Notes: generated from the letters alone by a model not told the origin. Numbered from the stretch's first letter, positions 7,620 to 16,438 are shown. The stretch is 64,000 nt of DNA from Ruminococcaceae bacterium YAD3003 (GCA_900107185.1 FNPA01000009.1:62001-126000), one strand, 5' to 3'. Program-made: numbers and translations.

Positions 7620-7652
7620 TTAAGGGCACCCCCATGAGGATGCCCTTAATAT
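7620..7652 (-). terminator. Intrinsic terminator after the zinc-ribbon gene
   Basis: Stem AAGGGCA..CC / GG..TGCCCTT around 7621-7646 on the minus strand, about 30 nt past the stop at 7678 and followed by a T-containing tract. Confidence 0.6.
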
Positions 7653-7677
7653 AATTACTAATCTTATAATCCCGTTA

Positions 7678-8058
7678 TCAGCTCTTGCGCTTGATATCTT
7701 CTGCAGCCAGAGCCTTCGCCTTCTCGATCGGATCGGCGATGTATGCGATGCCGCTGCTGCTGATCTGGATTGCTGTTCCGCAGAACTCGCAAAAGCCTGT
7801 TGAACCACGACGGATACGGTTGCCCGTAGCGCCGCAGTTAGGGCACTCGACAGCTACACTGTCACGTGCGATCTCATCTTCCAACTGGGTTCTTCTGTAT
7901 CTTCTGCTCTCATATTCAGCGCGCTCTCTGGAAGCTTCTGCCTCGAGTCTTGCTCTCTCAGAAGCTGTTCTGGAACGTTCGATTTCCTGCTGCTTAAGAA
8001 TATGGTCACTTACTCTGAAACCAATCTTAACGAGATTACCAAGTCCTATCCCAAACAT
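7678..8058 (-). CDS. Coiled-coil zinc-ribbon protein
   Basis: 126 residues. A short amphipathic N-terminus is followed by a highly charged Arg/Glu coiled coil (about 20-65) and a zinc ribbon with C72, C75 (CPNC) and C90, C93 (CEFC). No enzymatic motif. Zinc ribbons of this layout often mediate protein or nucleic-acid contacts; the role here is unknown. The start at 8058 has AGGAGGAG upstream. Confidence 0.75.
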   Translation of the reverse strand: MFGIGLGNLVKIGFRVSDHILKQQEIERSRTASERARLEAEASRERAEYESRRYRRTQLEDEIARDSVAVECPNCGATGNRIRRGSTGFCEFCGTAIQISSSGIAYIADPIEKAKALAAEDIKRKS

Positions 8059-8095
8059 TAGTATCTCCTCCTTTTCCCTAATCTTATTCCAACAG

Positions 8096-8716
8096 TTATT
8101 TTAACATGTCATGGAGCTCGCGCGCCAGTCTCGGAACGGGTAATCCGACCACGTTCGAGTAGTCTCCGTTTATGCATCTTACCAGTAACGCACCCTCGTC
8201 CTGGATGCCGTATCCGCCGGCTTTGTCATAAGGAGATCCGCTGTTGCAATAAGCTTCGATCAGGGTCTTCTGATAGGAGTCCAGAGGATTGAATTCCACC
8301 TTGGTTTCTTCTGTAAATACTTTTGATCCGGAACCTGCGAAAACAGCGACGCCTGTCGCAACGACATGCGTCTTTCCGGAAAGGAGCGATAACATGTTTA
8401 CCGCCTCTTCGCGCGTTGCAGGTTTGCCGAAGATTATGTTGTCTAAAACTACCGAAGTGTCAGCGCCGATTACTACCGTGTTCTCTTTCTCTTCATCAGA
8501 TAACGAATCGAAAACAGCCTTCGCCTTCAGCATCGCCAGACCTTCGCTGACTCTGAGTGCGGGCACGCCGTCTTCTTCCATCTTTATCTCTGCAGAGCGT
8601 TCGTCTACTTCCGCAGTTCTTACTTCGAATTTATCTGTAACCAAAGACAGCAATTCGCGCCTCCTCGGAGACGCGCTTGCTAAAATAATGTTCTTATTAA
8701 TATCACCTAATAACAC
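8096..8716 (-). CDS. maf: Maf-family nucleoside triphosphate pyrophosphatase
   Basis: Housecleaning pyrophosphatase of 206 residues that hydrolyses non-canonical or excess nucleoside triphosphates to monophosphates. ILASASPRRRELL near the N-terminus is the family signature, with VIGADTSVVLD and a C-terminal SPYDKAGGYGIQ also typical. Translation begins at a GTG at 8716, one base after the stop codon of the upstream epimerase gene, so the two are probably translationally coupled. The start has only a weak ribosome site. Confidence 0.92.
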   Translation of the reverse strand: MLLGDINKNIILASASPRRRELLSLVTDKFEVRTAEVDERSAEIKMEEDGVPALRVSEGLAMLKAKAVFDSLSDEEKENTVVIGADTSVVLDNIIFGKPATREEAVNMLSLLSGKTHVVATGVAVFAGSGSKVFTEETKVEFNPLDSYQKTLIEAYCNSGSPYDKAGGYGIQDEGALLVRCINGDYSNVVGLPVPRLARELHDMLK

Positions 8717-10069
8717 TTATGTATCTGCCTTGTCCTCTTTATTTTCAGGAGCTGCAGGAGCAGGTGTCCCAGCCTTCAAAGGAATATCCGGAATGATGGA
8801 CTTTACCTCTTCTTTTGCAGGAGCGGGAGCAGCATTTTCCTTCTTCTCTTCAGCATTTTCAGCTGCTGACTTTGCTGCTGCATTAGCCTGGGCTGCTGCA
8901 GTTGCAGGTCTTGTGTGAACAGGCTTTACAGGTGCAGCTACAGGTGCCGTTGATGTTGAAACAGCCTGCTTTGTAACGCTGTTTGTCTGCTTAAGTCTTG
9001 CTTCCATAGCGTCGATAGCTGCATTGTTCTTCATGCCCTTGTCTGCCTTCGGAATAGTAGCTGATGCGGCCTGTGTTCCGCCGCGCTGAGCGCCGCTGAT
9101 AGTGTCGCTCAAAGATTCCTTGAAGCTGATAACGTTCTCAGGAAGAATACCCTTTGAGTTATCTTCGAAACGTGCATCAGGATTCTCATTAAACAATGAG
9201 TAAGCTTCTCTCGGATTCTCCTTGTGGGAAATCTTATAGTAGAAGTTAACGAGCTTTGCAAGTGACTTACTCATAACGAGTCTTGAAGCTGTCTTAACGG
9301 GAGCATCGATTCCCTGGATCTCGTTAACGTCCTTAAAGAATTCACCGGATGTCTTATAGTCACCGCTGATGATGTAACCGGCACCAGCCTCGCCCTTGTC
9401 AGCCAATGTGAGCATTGCGTTAGCAACAACTCTTACGTCGACGAAAGCACGTCCGCCTTCCTTCGGAGGAACGGTACCATTCTTAATATAACTGCTTAAC
9501 ACCTTATTGATCTCATAGTCCTCTGAATAACCCGGGCCGATGATGAATGTAGGAAGTACCATTACGGCATTGAGCTTATTGAGCGCAACCTTTTCCATTA
9601 CATAAGCAGCAGCCTCAGCCTTGGACTTTGCATACTCACCTTCAACCTTGTTACGGTCAAAATGGATCGTGAGGTTATCTCCTGTAACTTCAGGATTGAG
9701 AGCGTACGCGGAGCTCAGCATAACGAGCTTACCGATCTTACGCTTAAGACACATATCAACGATGTTCTCTGCACCGATAACGTTAACTCTTCTCATTGTG
9801 AGATTAGTTGAATCGGAGAGCGATACATACTCATCAGTATGGAAAAGAACACATGATCTCGGATCTTCGAGTTCAAAGAATTCTTTCATAGAATCCTTGT
9901 CAGTGGAAATACCGTAGCAAATCTCAATATTAGGATTGTTTCTGTAGATTCTTGTGTCGGAAAGCTCGCTCATGAGAATCCTTACCTTCTCGCCACGCTC
10001 CAGGAGCATGCTGATAACGAACTTACCTAAAGCGCCTTCACCGCCAGATACCAGATATTTAACCGACAT
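8717..10069 (-). CDS. Extended SDR (epimerase/dehydratase-like) with disordered Ala/Pro tail
   Basis: 450 residues. The N-terminal half is an NAD-binding extended SDR: VSGGEGALG at about 7-15 replaces the usual GxxGxxG, DxxS-type strands follow, and YAKSK near 150 is the catalytic YxxxK. After about residue 320 the chain changes to an Ala/Pro/Lys/Glu-rich low-complexity tail of about 120 residues with no fold. The substrate is unknown. An SDR with such a long tail is unusual and may be scaffolded or surface-tethered. Upstream of maf, probably one transcript. Confidence 0.8.
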   Translation of the reverse strand: MSVKYLVSGGEGALGKFVISMLLERGEKVRILMSELSDTRIYRNNPNIEICYGISTDKDSMKEFFELEDPRSCVLFHTDEYVSLSDSTNLTMRRVNVIGAENIVDMCLKRKIGKLVMLSSAYALNPEVTGDNLTIHFDRNKVEGEYAKSKAEAAAYVMEKVALNKLNAVMVLPTFIIGPGYSEDYEINKVLSSYIKNGTVPPKEGGRAFVDVRVVANAMLTLADKGEAGAGYIISGDYKTSGEFFKDVNEIQGIDAPVKTASRLVMSKSLAKLVNFYYKISHKENPREAYSLFNENPDARFEDNSKGILPENVISFKESLSDTISGAQRGGTQAASATIPKADKGMKNNAAIDAMEARLKQTNSVTKQAVSTSTAPVAAPVKPVHTRPATAAAQANAAAKSAAENAEEKKENAAPAPAKEEVKSIIPDIPLKAGTPAPAAPENKEDKADT

Positions 10070-10262
10070 ACACTCACTCCTTGATAATACGTATGTTGTT
10101 ACTTCAATCTTATATAGTTAACTCACCCAAAGCATATATAAGAAGGCTTTATAGTGATATCAAATCGCTGTGTTAATTAAGCAAAAATCGTTCAAAAAGC
10201 ACAATGATTGATAATGTCATTTTACACTGATATTTCAAACTATGCACAAACTAAATGAAAAT
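10070..10262. other. Intergenic gap between epimerase start and T-box promoter
   Basis: AT-rich divergent spacer without a credible reading frame. It should contain the minus-strand promoter of the epimerase-maf unit; GGAGTG directly precedes the epimerase ATG. Nothing else stands out. Confidence 0.5.
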
Positions 10263-10267
10263 AATTG

Positions 10268-10296
10268 TTGACAATTGTGTTTCACAAGTTTATCCT
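10268..10296 (+). promoter_or_regulatory. Promoter of the T-box leader
   Basis: TTGACA (10268-10273), 17-nt spacer, TATCCT (10291-10296). Transcription would begin near 10303, leaving a leader of about 360 nt before the ligase ATG. Confidence 0.75.
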
Positions 10297-10302
10297 TATG
10301 GC

Positions 10303-10612
10303 AATTTCGACTTATCTCGGAAGCATACAATTGAATAACTCTAAAGGCTGTGACGAAGAAGGCCGCAGAGATTCGATCAATACAGAGAAGTGCTATTTGC
10401 TGAGAGGCACGTGACGATATTTGCAACAGGCTATCCCTTCCGAGCCGGCACCCCGAACAGAGTAATCTAAGTAGACAGTGCCCGTTATGCTGCGTTAAGG
10501 CAAAGGAGTTGTTAGACTTCGAAGTGGCAAACATACGTGTTTGCAAGTTGAGTGGTACCGCGGATTTATATTCGTCTCAATGTCCAAGTAGGATGTTGGG
10601 GCTTTTTTTTTG
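10303..10612 (+). ncRNA. T-box riboswitch leader
   Basis: tRNA-sensing leader. The T-box sequence GTGGTACCGCGG is at 10552-10563; its 5' flank TTGAG (10548-10552) can pair with CTCAA (10576-10580) to form the antiterminator. GCCCGTTAT at 10480-10488 is the usual Stem II/III region word, GCAAACA-tac-GTGTTTGC (10527-10544) is a Stem III-like hairpin, and AGAGA...GCTGAGAGGC (10384-10408) resembles the Stem I apical loops. The alternative terminator follows. I could not place the specifier codon safely; it should lie on the 3' side of Stem I, about 10420-10465. The controlled gene is the acyl-CoA ligase fusion, an unusual T-box target. Confidence 0.85.
10576..10611 (+). terminator. Regulatory terminator of the T-box leader
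   Basis: Stem CTCAATGTCC (10576-10585) / GGATGTTGGG (10591-10600) with G-U pairs and a 5-nt loop, then GC and nine T. It shares CTCAA with the antiterminator, so the two structures exclude each other. Confidence 0.85.
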
Positions 10613-10661
10613 CCCCAGCGAAAGAACAGACAAGACAGATTGACAGAAAAGGAGAATGGTT

Positions 10662-13010
10662 ATGTCAACAGCACAGAACAGCAACGTTGAGTTAAGACTC
10701 GCAGAAGTTGCAGACAGAGTTCACGGCCTGAGACTCGATATGGGTCTATCACCTGAGGAAGTAGCAGCCAAACTGGATATTACTACTGAAGAATATCTCA
10801 AGTTTGAGGAAGGCACTCAGGACTTCAACTTTACATTCATATATAAATTCGCGAATCTCGCCGGCGTCGAAATCTCAGATATCATGGAAGGTTCATCACC
10901 TTCCCTTAAAGAATATGCCGTAACAAGAAACGGCCAGGGCAGCCCGATCACAAGACGTACAGGTTATAAGTACCAGCGTCTTGCATCAAGATTCAAGAAT
11001 AAGCTCTGCGAGCCTTTCCGCGTCGTAGTTCCTTATTCAGAAGAGGCATTAAACCCTCCGTATCACCTCGTTTCTCATAACTACCAGGAGATGAACATCG
11101 TCGTTAAGGGTACATTGAAGGTAATCATCGGTGATTCTTCAGAAGTACTCCACGAAGGCGACTGCATCTACTTCGACTCAACACAACCCCACGGCGAATT
11201 CGCATTGGGCGGTGAGGACTGTGTCTTCTATGCGATCATCCTTAACCCTGAAGCATGGGGCAAGGGTGAGAACTACACCACACCTTACAACTCAGAAGAG
11301 ATGCGTACAGAAAACGTCACAAACGTTGATGCAGCTAATCTTGAAGATGCTGTTTATACACATTACCTCAACGGCGTTCTCGATGAGAACGGCACAATGG
11401 TTGACGTCGATGTTAACGTTCCCGCATGCAAGAAGTTCAACTTCGCTTTCGACTGTGTTGACGTTATCGCAGATAAGAATCCTGATAAGCTCGCTATGCT
11501 CTGGGTCGCAAAAGACTGCGTAACTGAAAGAAGATTCACATTCGGCGACATCAAGAAATATTCCAACATGACTGCCAACTACTTCAAGTCACTTGGCATC
11601 GGCAAGGGTGATAAGGTAGTTCTCGTATTGAAGCGTCACTACCAGTTCTGGTTCGCCATGATGGGTCTTGAGAAGCTCGGTGCTGTTGCGATCCCTGCTA
11701 CTCACCTCCTCCGTGATCACGACTACGAATACCGTTTCAACGCAGCAGGCGTTAAGGCAGTATTCTGCACAGCAGACGACGATGCAGCTGACGAGTGCGA
11801 GAAGGCAGCAAAGGTATGCGGAGTTGAGACTCTCATCCTCTGCAACGGTTCAAGACCCGGCTGGCATGACTTCAACGAGGAGTTCAAGAACTTCTCTGAT
11901 GTTTTCGAGCGTCCTGAAGATTACGCATGCGGATACGATCCGATGGTAATGTTCTTCACATCAGGTACAACAGGATATCCTAAGATGGCTCTGCATTCTT
12001 ATATGTATGCAATCGGCCACATCCCGACAGCTAAGTATTGGCAGAACGTAGACCCTAACGGTCTCCACTTCTCCATCTCTGATACAGGCTGGGGTAAGGC
12101 ACTCTGGGGTAAGCTCTACGGTCAGTGGCTCTGCGAAGCTCCTGTCTTCACATTCGACTTCGACCGCTTCAAGGCTGAAGAGATCCTCCCTATGTTTAAA
12201 AAGTACAACATCACAACATTCTGCGCACCTCCGACGATGTTCAGATTCTTCATCAAGGAAGACCTGTCTAAATACGATCTGTCTTCACTCAAGTATGCAG
12301 TTACTGCAGGTGAAGCTCTGAACCCTGAGGTATTCAACCGCTTCATGGCAGCAACAGGTATCCGTCTCATGGAAGGCTTCGGCCAGACAGAGACAACACT
12401 CGCAATCGCTAACCTCGTAGGTTCCAAGCTCCGTATCGGTTCAATGGGTAAGCCTAATCCGCTCTACGACGTTAAGATCCTTGATCCCGATGGCAACGTA
12501 TGTAAGCCCGGTGAGACAGGTGAGATCTGCATCAACACACAGAACTACCACCCGAAGGGACTCTTCCTCCAGTACTACCTCGCACCCGAACTTACAAACG
12601 AGGCATGGCACGACGGCTGGTATCACACAGGTGATACTGCATGGGCAGACGAAGATGGTTACATCTGGTACGTTGGACGTACTGACGATGTCATTAAGTC
12701 TTCCGGCTACCGTATCGGACCCTTCGAGATCGAGAATGTCATCATGGAGCTTCCTTATGTTCTCGAGTGCGCAGTTACAGGCGTACCTGACCCTCAAGGC
12801 GTAAGAGGCATCGTTGTTAAGGCAACGATCACACTCGTTAAGGGCACAGAAAGAACTGAAGAACTCAAGAAGGAAATCCAGAACTACGTTAAGGAGAAGA
12901 CAGCTCCTTACAAGTACCCGAGAGTAGTTGAGTTCGTCGATGAACTTCCTAAGACATTCAACGGTAAGATCATGAGAAAGGCTATCAGATCTGCAGAAGA
13001 GCAGAAGTAA
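10662..13010 (+). CDS. HTH-cupin-acyl-CoA synthetase fusion protein
   Basis: 782 residues from the ATG at 10662, where AAAGGAG has correct spacing (an ATG 6 nt earlier is too close). Three parts: an XRE-type helix-turn-helix at about 8-65 (LSPEEVAAKLDITTEEYLKFE), a cupin at about 85-195 (GDCIYFDSTQPHGEF) and a full AMP-forming acyl-CoA ligase at about 215-780. Ligase motifs are FFTSGTTGYPK near 431-441, GFGQTETT, YHTGDTAW, SSGYRIGPFEIE and the C-terminal catalytic lysine in FNGKIMRK. It resembles the medium-chain/acetyl-CoA synthetase branch. The T-box upstream ties expression to an uncharged tRNA, hinting that the acid it activates feeds amino-acid synthesis (for example reductive carboxylation of branched-chain or aryl acids), which is inference. 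Confidence 0.9.
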   Translation: MSTAQNSNVELRLAEVADRVHGLRLDMGLSPEEVAAKLDITTEEYLKFEEGTQDFNFTFIYKFANLAGVEISDIMEGSSPSLKEYAVTRNGQGSPITRRTGYKYQRLASRFKNKLCEPFRVVVPYSEEALNPPYHLVSHNYQEMNIVVKGTLKVIIGDSSEVLHEGDCIYFDSTQPHGEFALGGEDCVFYAIILNPEAWGKGENYTTPYNSEEMRTENVTNVDAANLEDAVYTHYLNGVLDENGTMVDVDVNVPACKKFNFAFDCVDVIADKNPDKLAMLWVAKDCVTERRFTFGDIKKYSNMTANYFKSLGIGKGDKVVLVLKRHYQFWFAMMGLEKLGAVAIPATHLLRDHDYEYRFNAAGVKAVFCTADDDAADECEKAAKVCGVETLILCNGSRPGWHDFNEEFKNFSDVFERPEDYACGYDPMVMFFTSGTTGYPKMALHSYMYAIGHIPTAKYWQNVDPNGLHFSISDTGWGKALWGKLYGQWLCEAPVFTFDFDRFKAEEILPMFKKYNITTFCAPPTMFRFFIKEDLSKYDLSSLKYAVTAGEALNPEVFNRFMAATGIRLMEGFGQTETTLAIANLVGSKLRIGSMGKPNPLYDVKILDPDGNVCKPGETGEICINTQNYHPKGLFLQYYLAPELTNEAWHDGWYHTGDTAWADEDGYIWYVGRTDDVIKSSGYRIGPFEIENVIMELPYVLECAVTGVPDPQGVRGIVVKATITLVKGTERTEELKKEIQNYVKEKTAPYKYPRVVEFVDELPKTFNGKIMRKAIRSAEEQK

Positions 13011-13019
13011 TTCTCATCC

Positions 13020-13766
13020 TCACGAAGCTTTTAACCAGAGCGGCTCTATCGTAGAGCCGCTTTTCTTTTGCCCCGGTATAACTCTCACATCAAATCTCCT
13101 GTCCCTGACAAACGGCCACAGACAATCGTAGGCTTCCTTCGGATTCTTAAATTCAGGTGTTGGGAATTCCGATATATCGAGCAGCATGTTCTGCCCTGCG
13201 AAACGCTCAAGAAGCAGGTGATGCCTCTTGTCGAAGACTATGAGATCGTCAAATTCCCGCCTGTTTAAAATCGATTTGCGAATGATCGGCAGCACGGAAT
13301 TCGTAGGATTGATCATGCAGGATGCCGCCTCCTCGCCCAGATAGAAATCGAGTTCTCTTAACAGTTGCTGCGCCTCCCTGTAGAGGTCCCTTATTGCCAT
13401 CTGTATTCCGTTCATCAGCTCACTGGAATAATCATCGGCTACCCTCGCGCCATATTTAAGGGAACAGAATATCATCTTATAGAGGTTGATCTCCCGCCCC
13501 GCACTGTCAGTCAGGAAATAGTCGGCCGTCATCTGCTGGACCTCTGCACTGCTCCTGGAAGATATCATCGAATAGAGATACTGCGCGTCCTTAAGGCTCG
13601 TCTGAATATTTATGGTGTCCGTAAAAGCGAACTCATCTCCCACATCCATCATCTTCCTGTCAGATATCATGGCAGGCACCCTGCCCGATCTCAAGACAGC
13701 AAGCACTGCACACAGATACCCTTCGAAAGTGCCGTCATACGTGTATTTATTGCCCTGAACTGACAT
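13020..13766 (-). CDS. DUF4130 / TIGR03915-type putative DNA metabolism protein
   Basis: 248 residues. The opening YDGTFEGYLCAVLAVLRSG, the central YREAQQLLRELDF and INPTNSVLPIIRKSI match the family described as a partner of a radical SAM DNA-modification/repair protein (TIGR03916). That partner is not adjacent here. The start at 13766 follows a GGGGG-rich site. Its 3' end is convergent with the ligase gene, with a 9-nt gap, and contains that gene's terminator. Biochemical function is not established in the family. Confidence 0.75.
   Translation of the reverse strand: MSVQGNKYTYDGTFEGYLCAVLAVLRSGRVPAMISDRKMMDVGDEFAFTDTINIQTSLKDAQYLYSMISSRSSAEVQQMTADYFLTDSAGREINLYKMIFCSLKYGARVADDYSSELMNGIQMAIRDLYREAQQLLRELDFYLGEEAASCMINPTNSVLPIIRKSILNRREFDDLIVFDKRHHLLLERFAGQNMLLDISEFPTPEFKNPKEAYDCLWPFVRDRRFDVRVIPGQKKSGSTIEPLWLKAS
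13039..13066 (+). terminator. Intrinsic terminator of the ligase gene, inside the convergent CDS
   Basis: Ten-base-pair stem AGCGGCTCTA / TAGAGCCGCT with a 3-nt loop, followed by TTTCTTTT. It lies within the last codons of the convergent minus-strand gene, so one sequence serves as coding DNA and terminator. Confidence 0.8.
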
Positions 13767-14035
13767 GGTATGTACCCCCTGTTCATCTTAAGTGACGTCA
13801 TTCTATCATCCCGAACATATGTTTGTAAATATGCATTTTCGATGGTGTACGAATAATGGTACCGGCCATATAAAATTCCAAATTTCTCAAAAAAATATTC
13901 CGTTAATCATCACTTCATAACGTATCTGTTGCTTAGGCATCAGAACGGGCCTTCATTAGTGATTGTTCCTCCCTCTATACCTGCCATAATGAAGCTACCA
14001 AACAAAAACATAAAACCAAAAAGGAGGACAAGAAA

Positions 14036-14380
14036 ATGAAACACATTAATACTTACGAATTAGATCTTTTAGATCTTGATACCGTTACAGGTGGAAACAT
14101 TTCAGAGACAGCCAAGGACAGCCAGTTCTTAACAGAGATCGGAGTTATGAACGACGGCATAAGCGAGATGAGATTAACTTTCGCTTGGGATTCCAATTCA
14201 GCAGCAGTCGATGCAGGCTGGGCAAGCATCGGAATCGTTTGCGTAACAGTACCTTTCGATACTAACAGATACTATTTGAACGGCAAGCAGATCGGCAGAA
14301 AAGCAGCTCTGAATTACGCAATGCAGAAGACAGGTAAATACATCCGCATCACGGATTACCTTATGCCTTACGCTTCATAA
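14036..14380 (+). CDS. Small secreted-type peptide with double-glycine leader
   Basis: 114 residues. The N-terminus MKHINTYELDLLDLDTVTGG has the acidic ELxxLDxDxVxGG layout of double-glycine leaders cleaved by C39-peptidase ABC exporters, giving a 94-residue core from N21. The core has no cysteine except C64, contains Gly/Ala-rich stretches (AAVDAGWASIGIV) and ends in aromatic residues. The ribosome site AAGGAGG is strong. No exporter, modification enzyme or immunity gene is nearby, so it would depend on a transporter elsewhere. Bacteriocin or signalling peptide is inference. Confidence 0.65.
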   Translation: MKHINTYELDLLDLDTVTGGNISETAKDSQFLTEIGVMNDGISEMRLTFAWDSNSAAVDAGWASIGIVCVTVPFDTNRYYLNGKQIGRKAALNYAMQKTGKYIRITDYLMPYAS

Positions 14381-14407
14381 GCCTATAAGGCTTTATAAAA
14401 AACCAAT

Positions 14408-14440
14408 AATAAAGGGGCATCACTAAGATGCCCCTGAAGT
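14408..14440. terminator. Bidirectional hairpin between the leader peptide and the convergent lipoprotein
   Basis: Stem GGGGCATC (14414-14421) / GATGCCCC (14427-14434). On the minus strand it is followed by TTTATTATTGGTTTTTT, on the plus strand by a short T-rich stretch. Confidence 0.75.
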
Positions 14441-14460
14441 TTGCTCATTTACCTTTAAGA

Positions 14461-15027
14461 TCAAGGCTTCGGGAAACCGATCTCCTTTAAGAATGTATTG
14501 ATCTTTTCCTTATCTCTCTTGCTGCCATCAACGGAATATGCCTCAATATAAACATTCTGGTTTACATAAATGCCACCGTAGATCTCAGCATCCTTGTAAA
14601 GGAAAACATCATTTGAATAAAGATAAAAAGGTGAACCGCCCTCGAGCTCGCCGTTGAAAATAACTGTTCCTCTTACCTTATTTACCATCAATGTGCGGGA
14701 ACCTGTGAAATCCTTGTCTTCGCACAGATCGCCGAAATCTTCATAGACTTCATCGAAGTAATCCATAGCATCATCTTCTTTTTTGAATCTGATGTATGTG
14801 TAGTAATTGTCGCCGTCCTTAACGTGAATAAGGTACTCTGCCTTATCACCGCCGACTGTTACGTTCTTGAGGTGTAATGTCTCATCTTCATCAATACCTG
14901 CTGCATTATCCAATGCCTCAAAGAAATCGTCTTCGTCCTCTATAACCTTAAACCCTGTGCATCCGGCCAACGAAAGTGTTGTGGCAAATACAAGAACTGT
15001 CGCGATCAAAGCACGCAACTTCTTCAT
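14461..15027 (-). CDS. Putative lipoprotein of unknown function
   Basis: 188 residues with a clear lipoprotein signal: MKKLRALIATVLVFATTLSLAGC, lipidation at C23. The acidic mature domain (EDEDDFFEALDNA...) has no motif I recognise. It ends in YSVDGSKRDKEKINTFLKEIGFPKP. Monocistronic by context: a terminator follows and tyrS upstream has its own terminator. Confidence 0.75.
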   Translation of the reverse strand: MKKLRALIATVLVFATTLSLAGCTGFKVIEDEDDFFEALDNAAGIDEDETLHLKNVTVGGDKAEYLIHVKDGDNYYTYIRFKKEDDAMDYFDEVYEDFGDLCEDKDFTGSRTLMVNKVRGTVIFNGELEGGSPFYLYSNDVFLYKDAEIYGGIYVNQNVYIEAYSVDGSKRDKEKINTFLKEIGFPKP

Positions 15028-15128
15028 AACGCGTTCCCTCCTAATGAAAATTAAATATATTTTAGCCTACCCCCTATATCATTTCAACGAAAAGAGTCCG
15101 ATATTATCAAATAGGAGTGCAAATTAAA

Positions 15129-15152
15129 ACCCGGCATGCATTTGCCGGGGTT
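15129..15152 (-). terminator. Intrinsic terminator after tyrS
   Basis: Stem CCCGGCA / TGCCGGG around 15130-15149, followed on the minus strand by TTTTAATTT. It lies 27 nt past the tyrS stop codon. Confidence 0.75.
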
Positions 15153-15178
15153 TGTTAAGTCAATACTTTCGAGGTGAA

Positions 15179-16411
15179 TTAAGCAATCTTAAATCTGTGG
15201 TATGTCTTCTTACCCTTACGTACGATTGCTTCGCCGTTTGCGTCGAAGTCAGATTCCTTGAGCTCATAGAACTGGTCCTCAACAGCGGCGTCATTGAGGT
15301 AAACGCCCTTCTGCTGGATCATACGTCTTGCTTCGCCCTTTGACTTCATGAGACCTGCCTTAACGAGTGCGTCAGCGATCTGCATGCCGGCCTTGAGCTC
15401 ATCATTTGTGATCTCAGTTGTCTTCATGTCCTCAGATCTTCCGGCATTCTCGAAAAGGTCCTCAGCTGTCTTCTTTGCGATATCGGCAGCTTCTTCGCCG
15501 TGAACGATCTTTGTAACTTCGTAAGCGAGTCTCTTCTTTGCCTCGTTGATCGCAGCGTCAGTGAGCTTTGCATACTCGTTGATCTCATCCATCTCGAGGA
15601 ATGTCAGAAGCTTCATGCACTTGATAACATCAGCGTCATCAACGTTTCTCCAGTACTGGTAGAAATCGAAAACAGGAGTCTTCTCAGCATCGAGCCATAC
15701 AGCACCCTTAGCTGTCTTACCCATCTTCTTACCTTCGCTGTTAGTAAGGAGCGTGAATGTAAGGCCATATACGGAATCACCCTTCTTACGGCGTACGAGC
15801 TCCATGCCTGCGAGGATATTGGACCACTGATCGTCACCACCGAACTCCAGGTTGCAGCCGTACTTCTCGTGGAGGTAATAGAAATCGTAACCCTGCATGA
15901 GCATGTAGTTGAATTCGAGGAAGGACAAACCCTTCTCGAGACGCTGCTTGTAGCACTCGGCAGTAAGCATCTTGTTTACGGAGAAGTGTGTACCTACTTC
16001 TCTTAAGAATTCGATGTAGTTAAGATTTCTGAGCCAGTCAGCATTGTTAACGATGAGCGCCTTGCCCTCCGAAAAATCAACGACCTTGCCCATCTGCTTC
16101 TTGAAGCACTCAACGTTATGGTCGATCGTCTCAACAGTCATCATCTGACGCATGTCTGTACGGCCTGTGGGGTCGCCGATCATCGCTGTACCGCCACCCA
16201 TGAGAGCAATCGGTCTGTGACCTGCCTTCTGCATGTGGCTCATAACCATCATCTGAACAAAGTGACCAACGTGAAGTGAGTCAGCCGTAGGGTCAAATCC
16301 GATGTAGAAAGAAACACCGGGCTTGCTCAGCAAATCGTAGATCTCATCTCTGTGTGTAGCCTGTGAGAAGTAACCTCTCTCCTCAAGCACATCGAAAACA
16401 TTTCTGTACAT
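15179..16411 (-). CDS. tyrS: Tyrosyl-tRNA synthetase
   Basis: Class Ic synthetase charging tRNA-Tyr, 410 residues. The HIGH motif is HVGH at 47-50, the KMSKS-like loop is KMGKT at 229-233, GGDDQWSN at 191-198 contacts tyrosine, and an S4-like RNA-binding domain fills about 340-405. The ATG at 16411 is preceded by TTGGAGGAATAT; a TTG at 16426 overlaps that ribosome site and is less likely. It directly follows trxB (27 nt), so it is probably co-transcribed and has no T-box of its own. Confidence 0.97.
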   Translation of the reverse strand: MYRNVFDVLEERGYFSQATHRDEIYDLLSKPGVSFYIGFDPTADSLHVGHFVQMMVMSHMQKAGHRPIALMGGGTAMIGDPTGRTDMRQMMTVETIDHNVECFKKQMGKVVDFSEGKALIVNNADWLRNLNYIEFLREVGTHFSVNKMLTAECYKQRLEKGLSFLEFNYMLMQGYDFYYLHEKYGCNLEFGGDDQWSNILAGMELVRRKKGDSVYGLTFTLLTNSEGKKMGKTAKGAVWLDAEKTPVFDFYQYWRNVDDADVIKCMKLLTFLEMDEINEYAKLTDAAINEAKKRLAYEVTKIVHGEEAADIAKKTAEDLFENAGRSEDMKTTEITNDELKAGMQIADALVKAGLMKSKGEARRMIQQKGVYLNDAAVEDQFYELKESDFDANGEAIVRKGKKTYHRFKIA

Positions 16412-16438
16412 ATATTCCTCCAACAAATTGTTGTCTAA

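Noticed and set aside
10235-10546. A 103-residue minus-strand reading frame over the T-box leader
   Set aside because: It lies antisense to conserved RNA structure, has no ribosome site and a Cys/Ser-rich composition without protein character.
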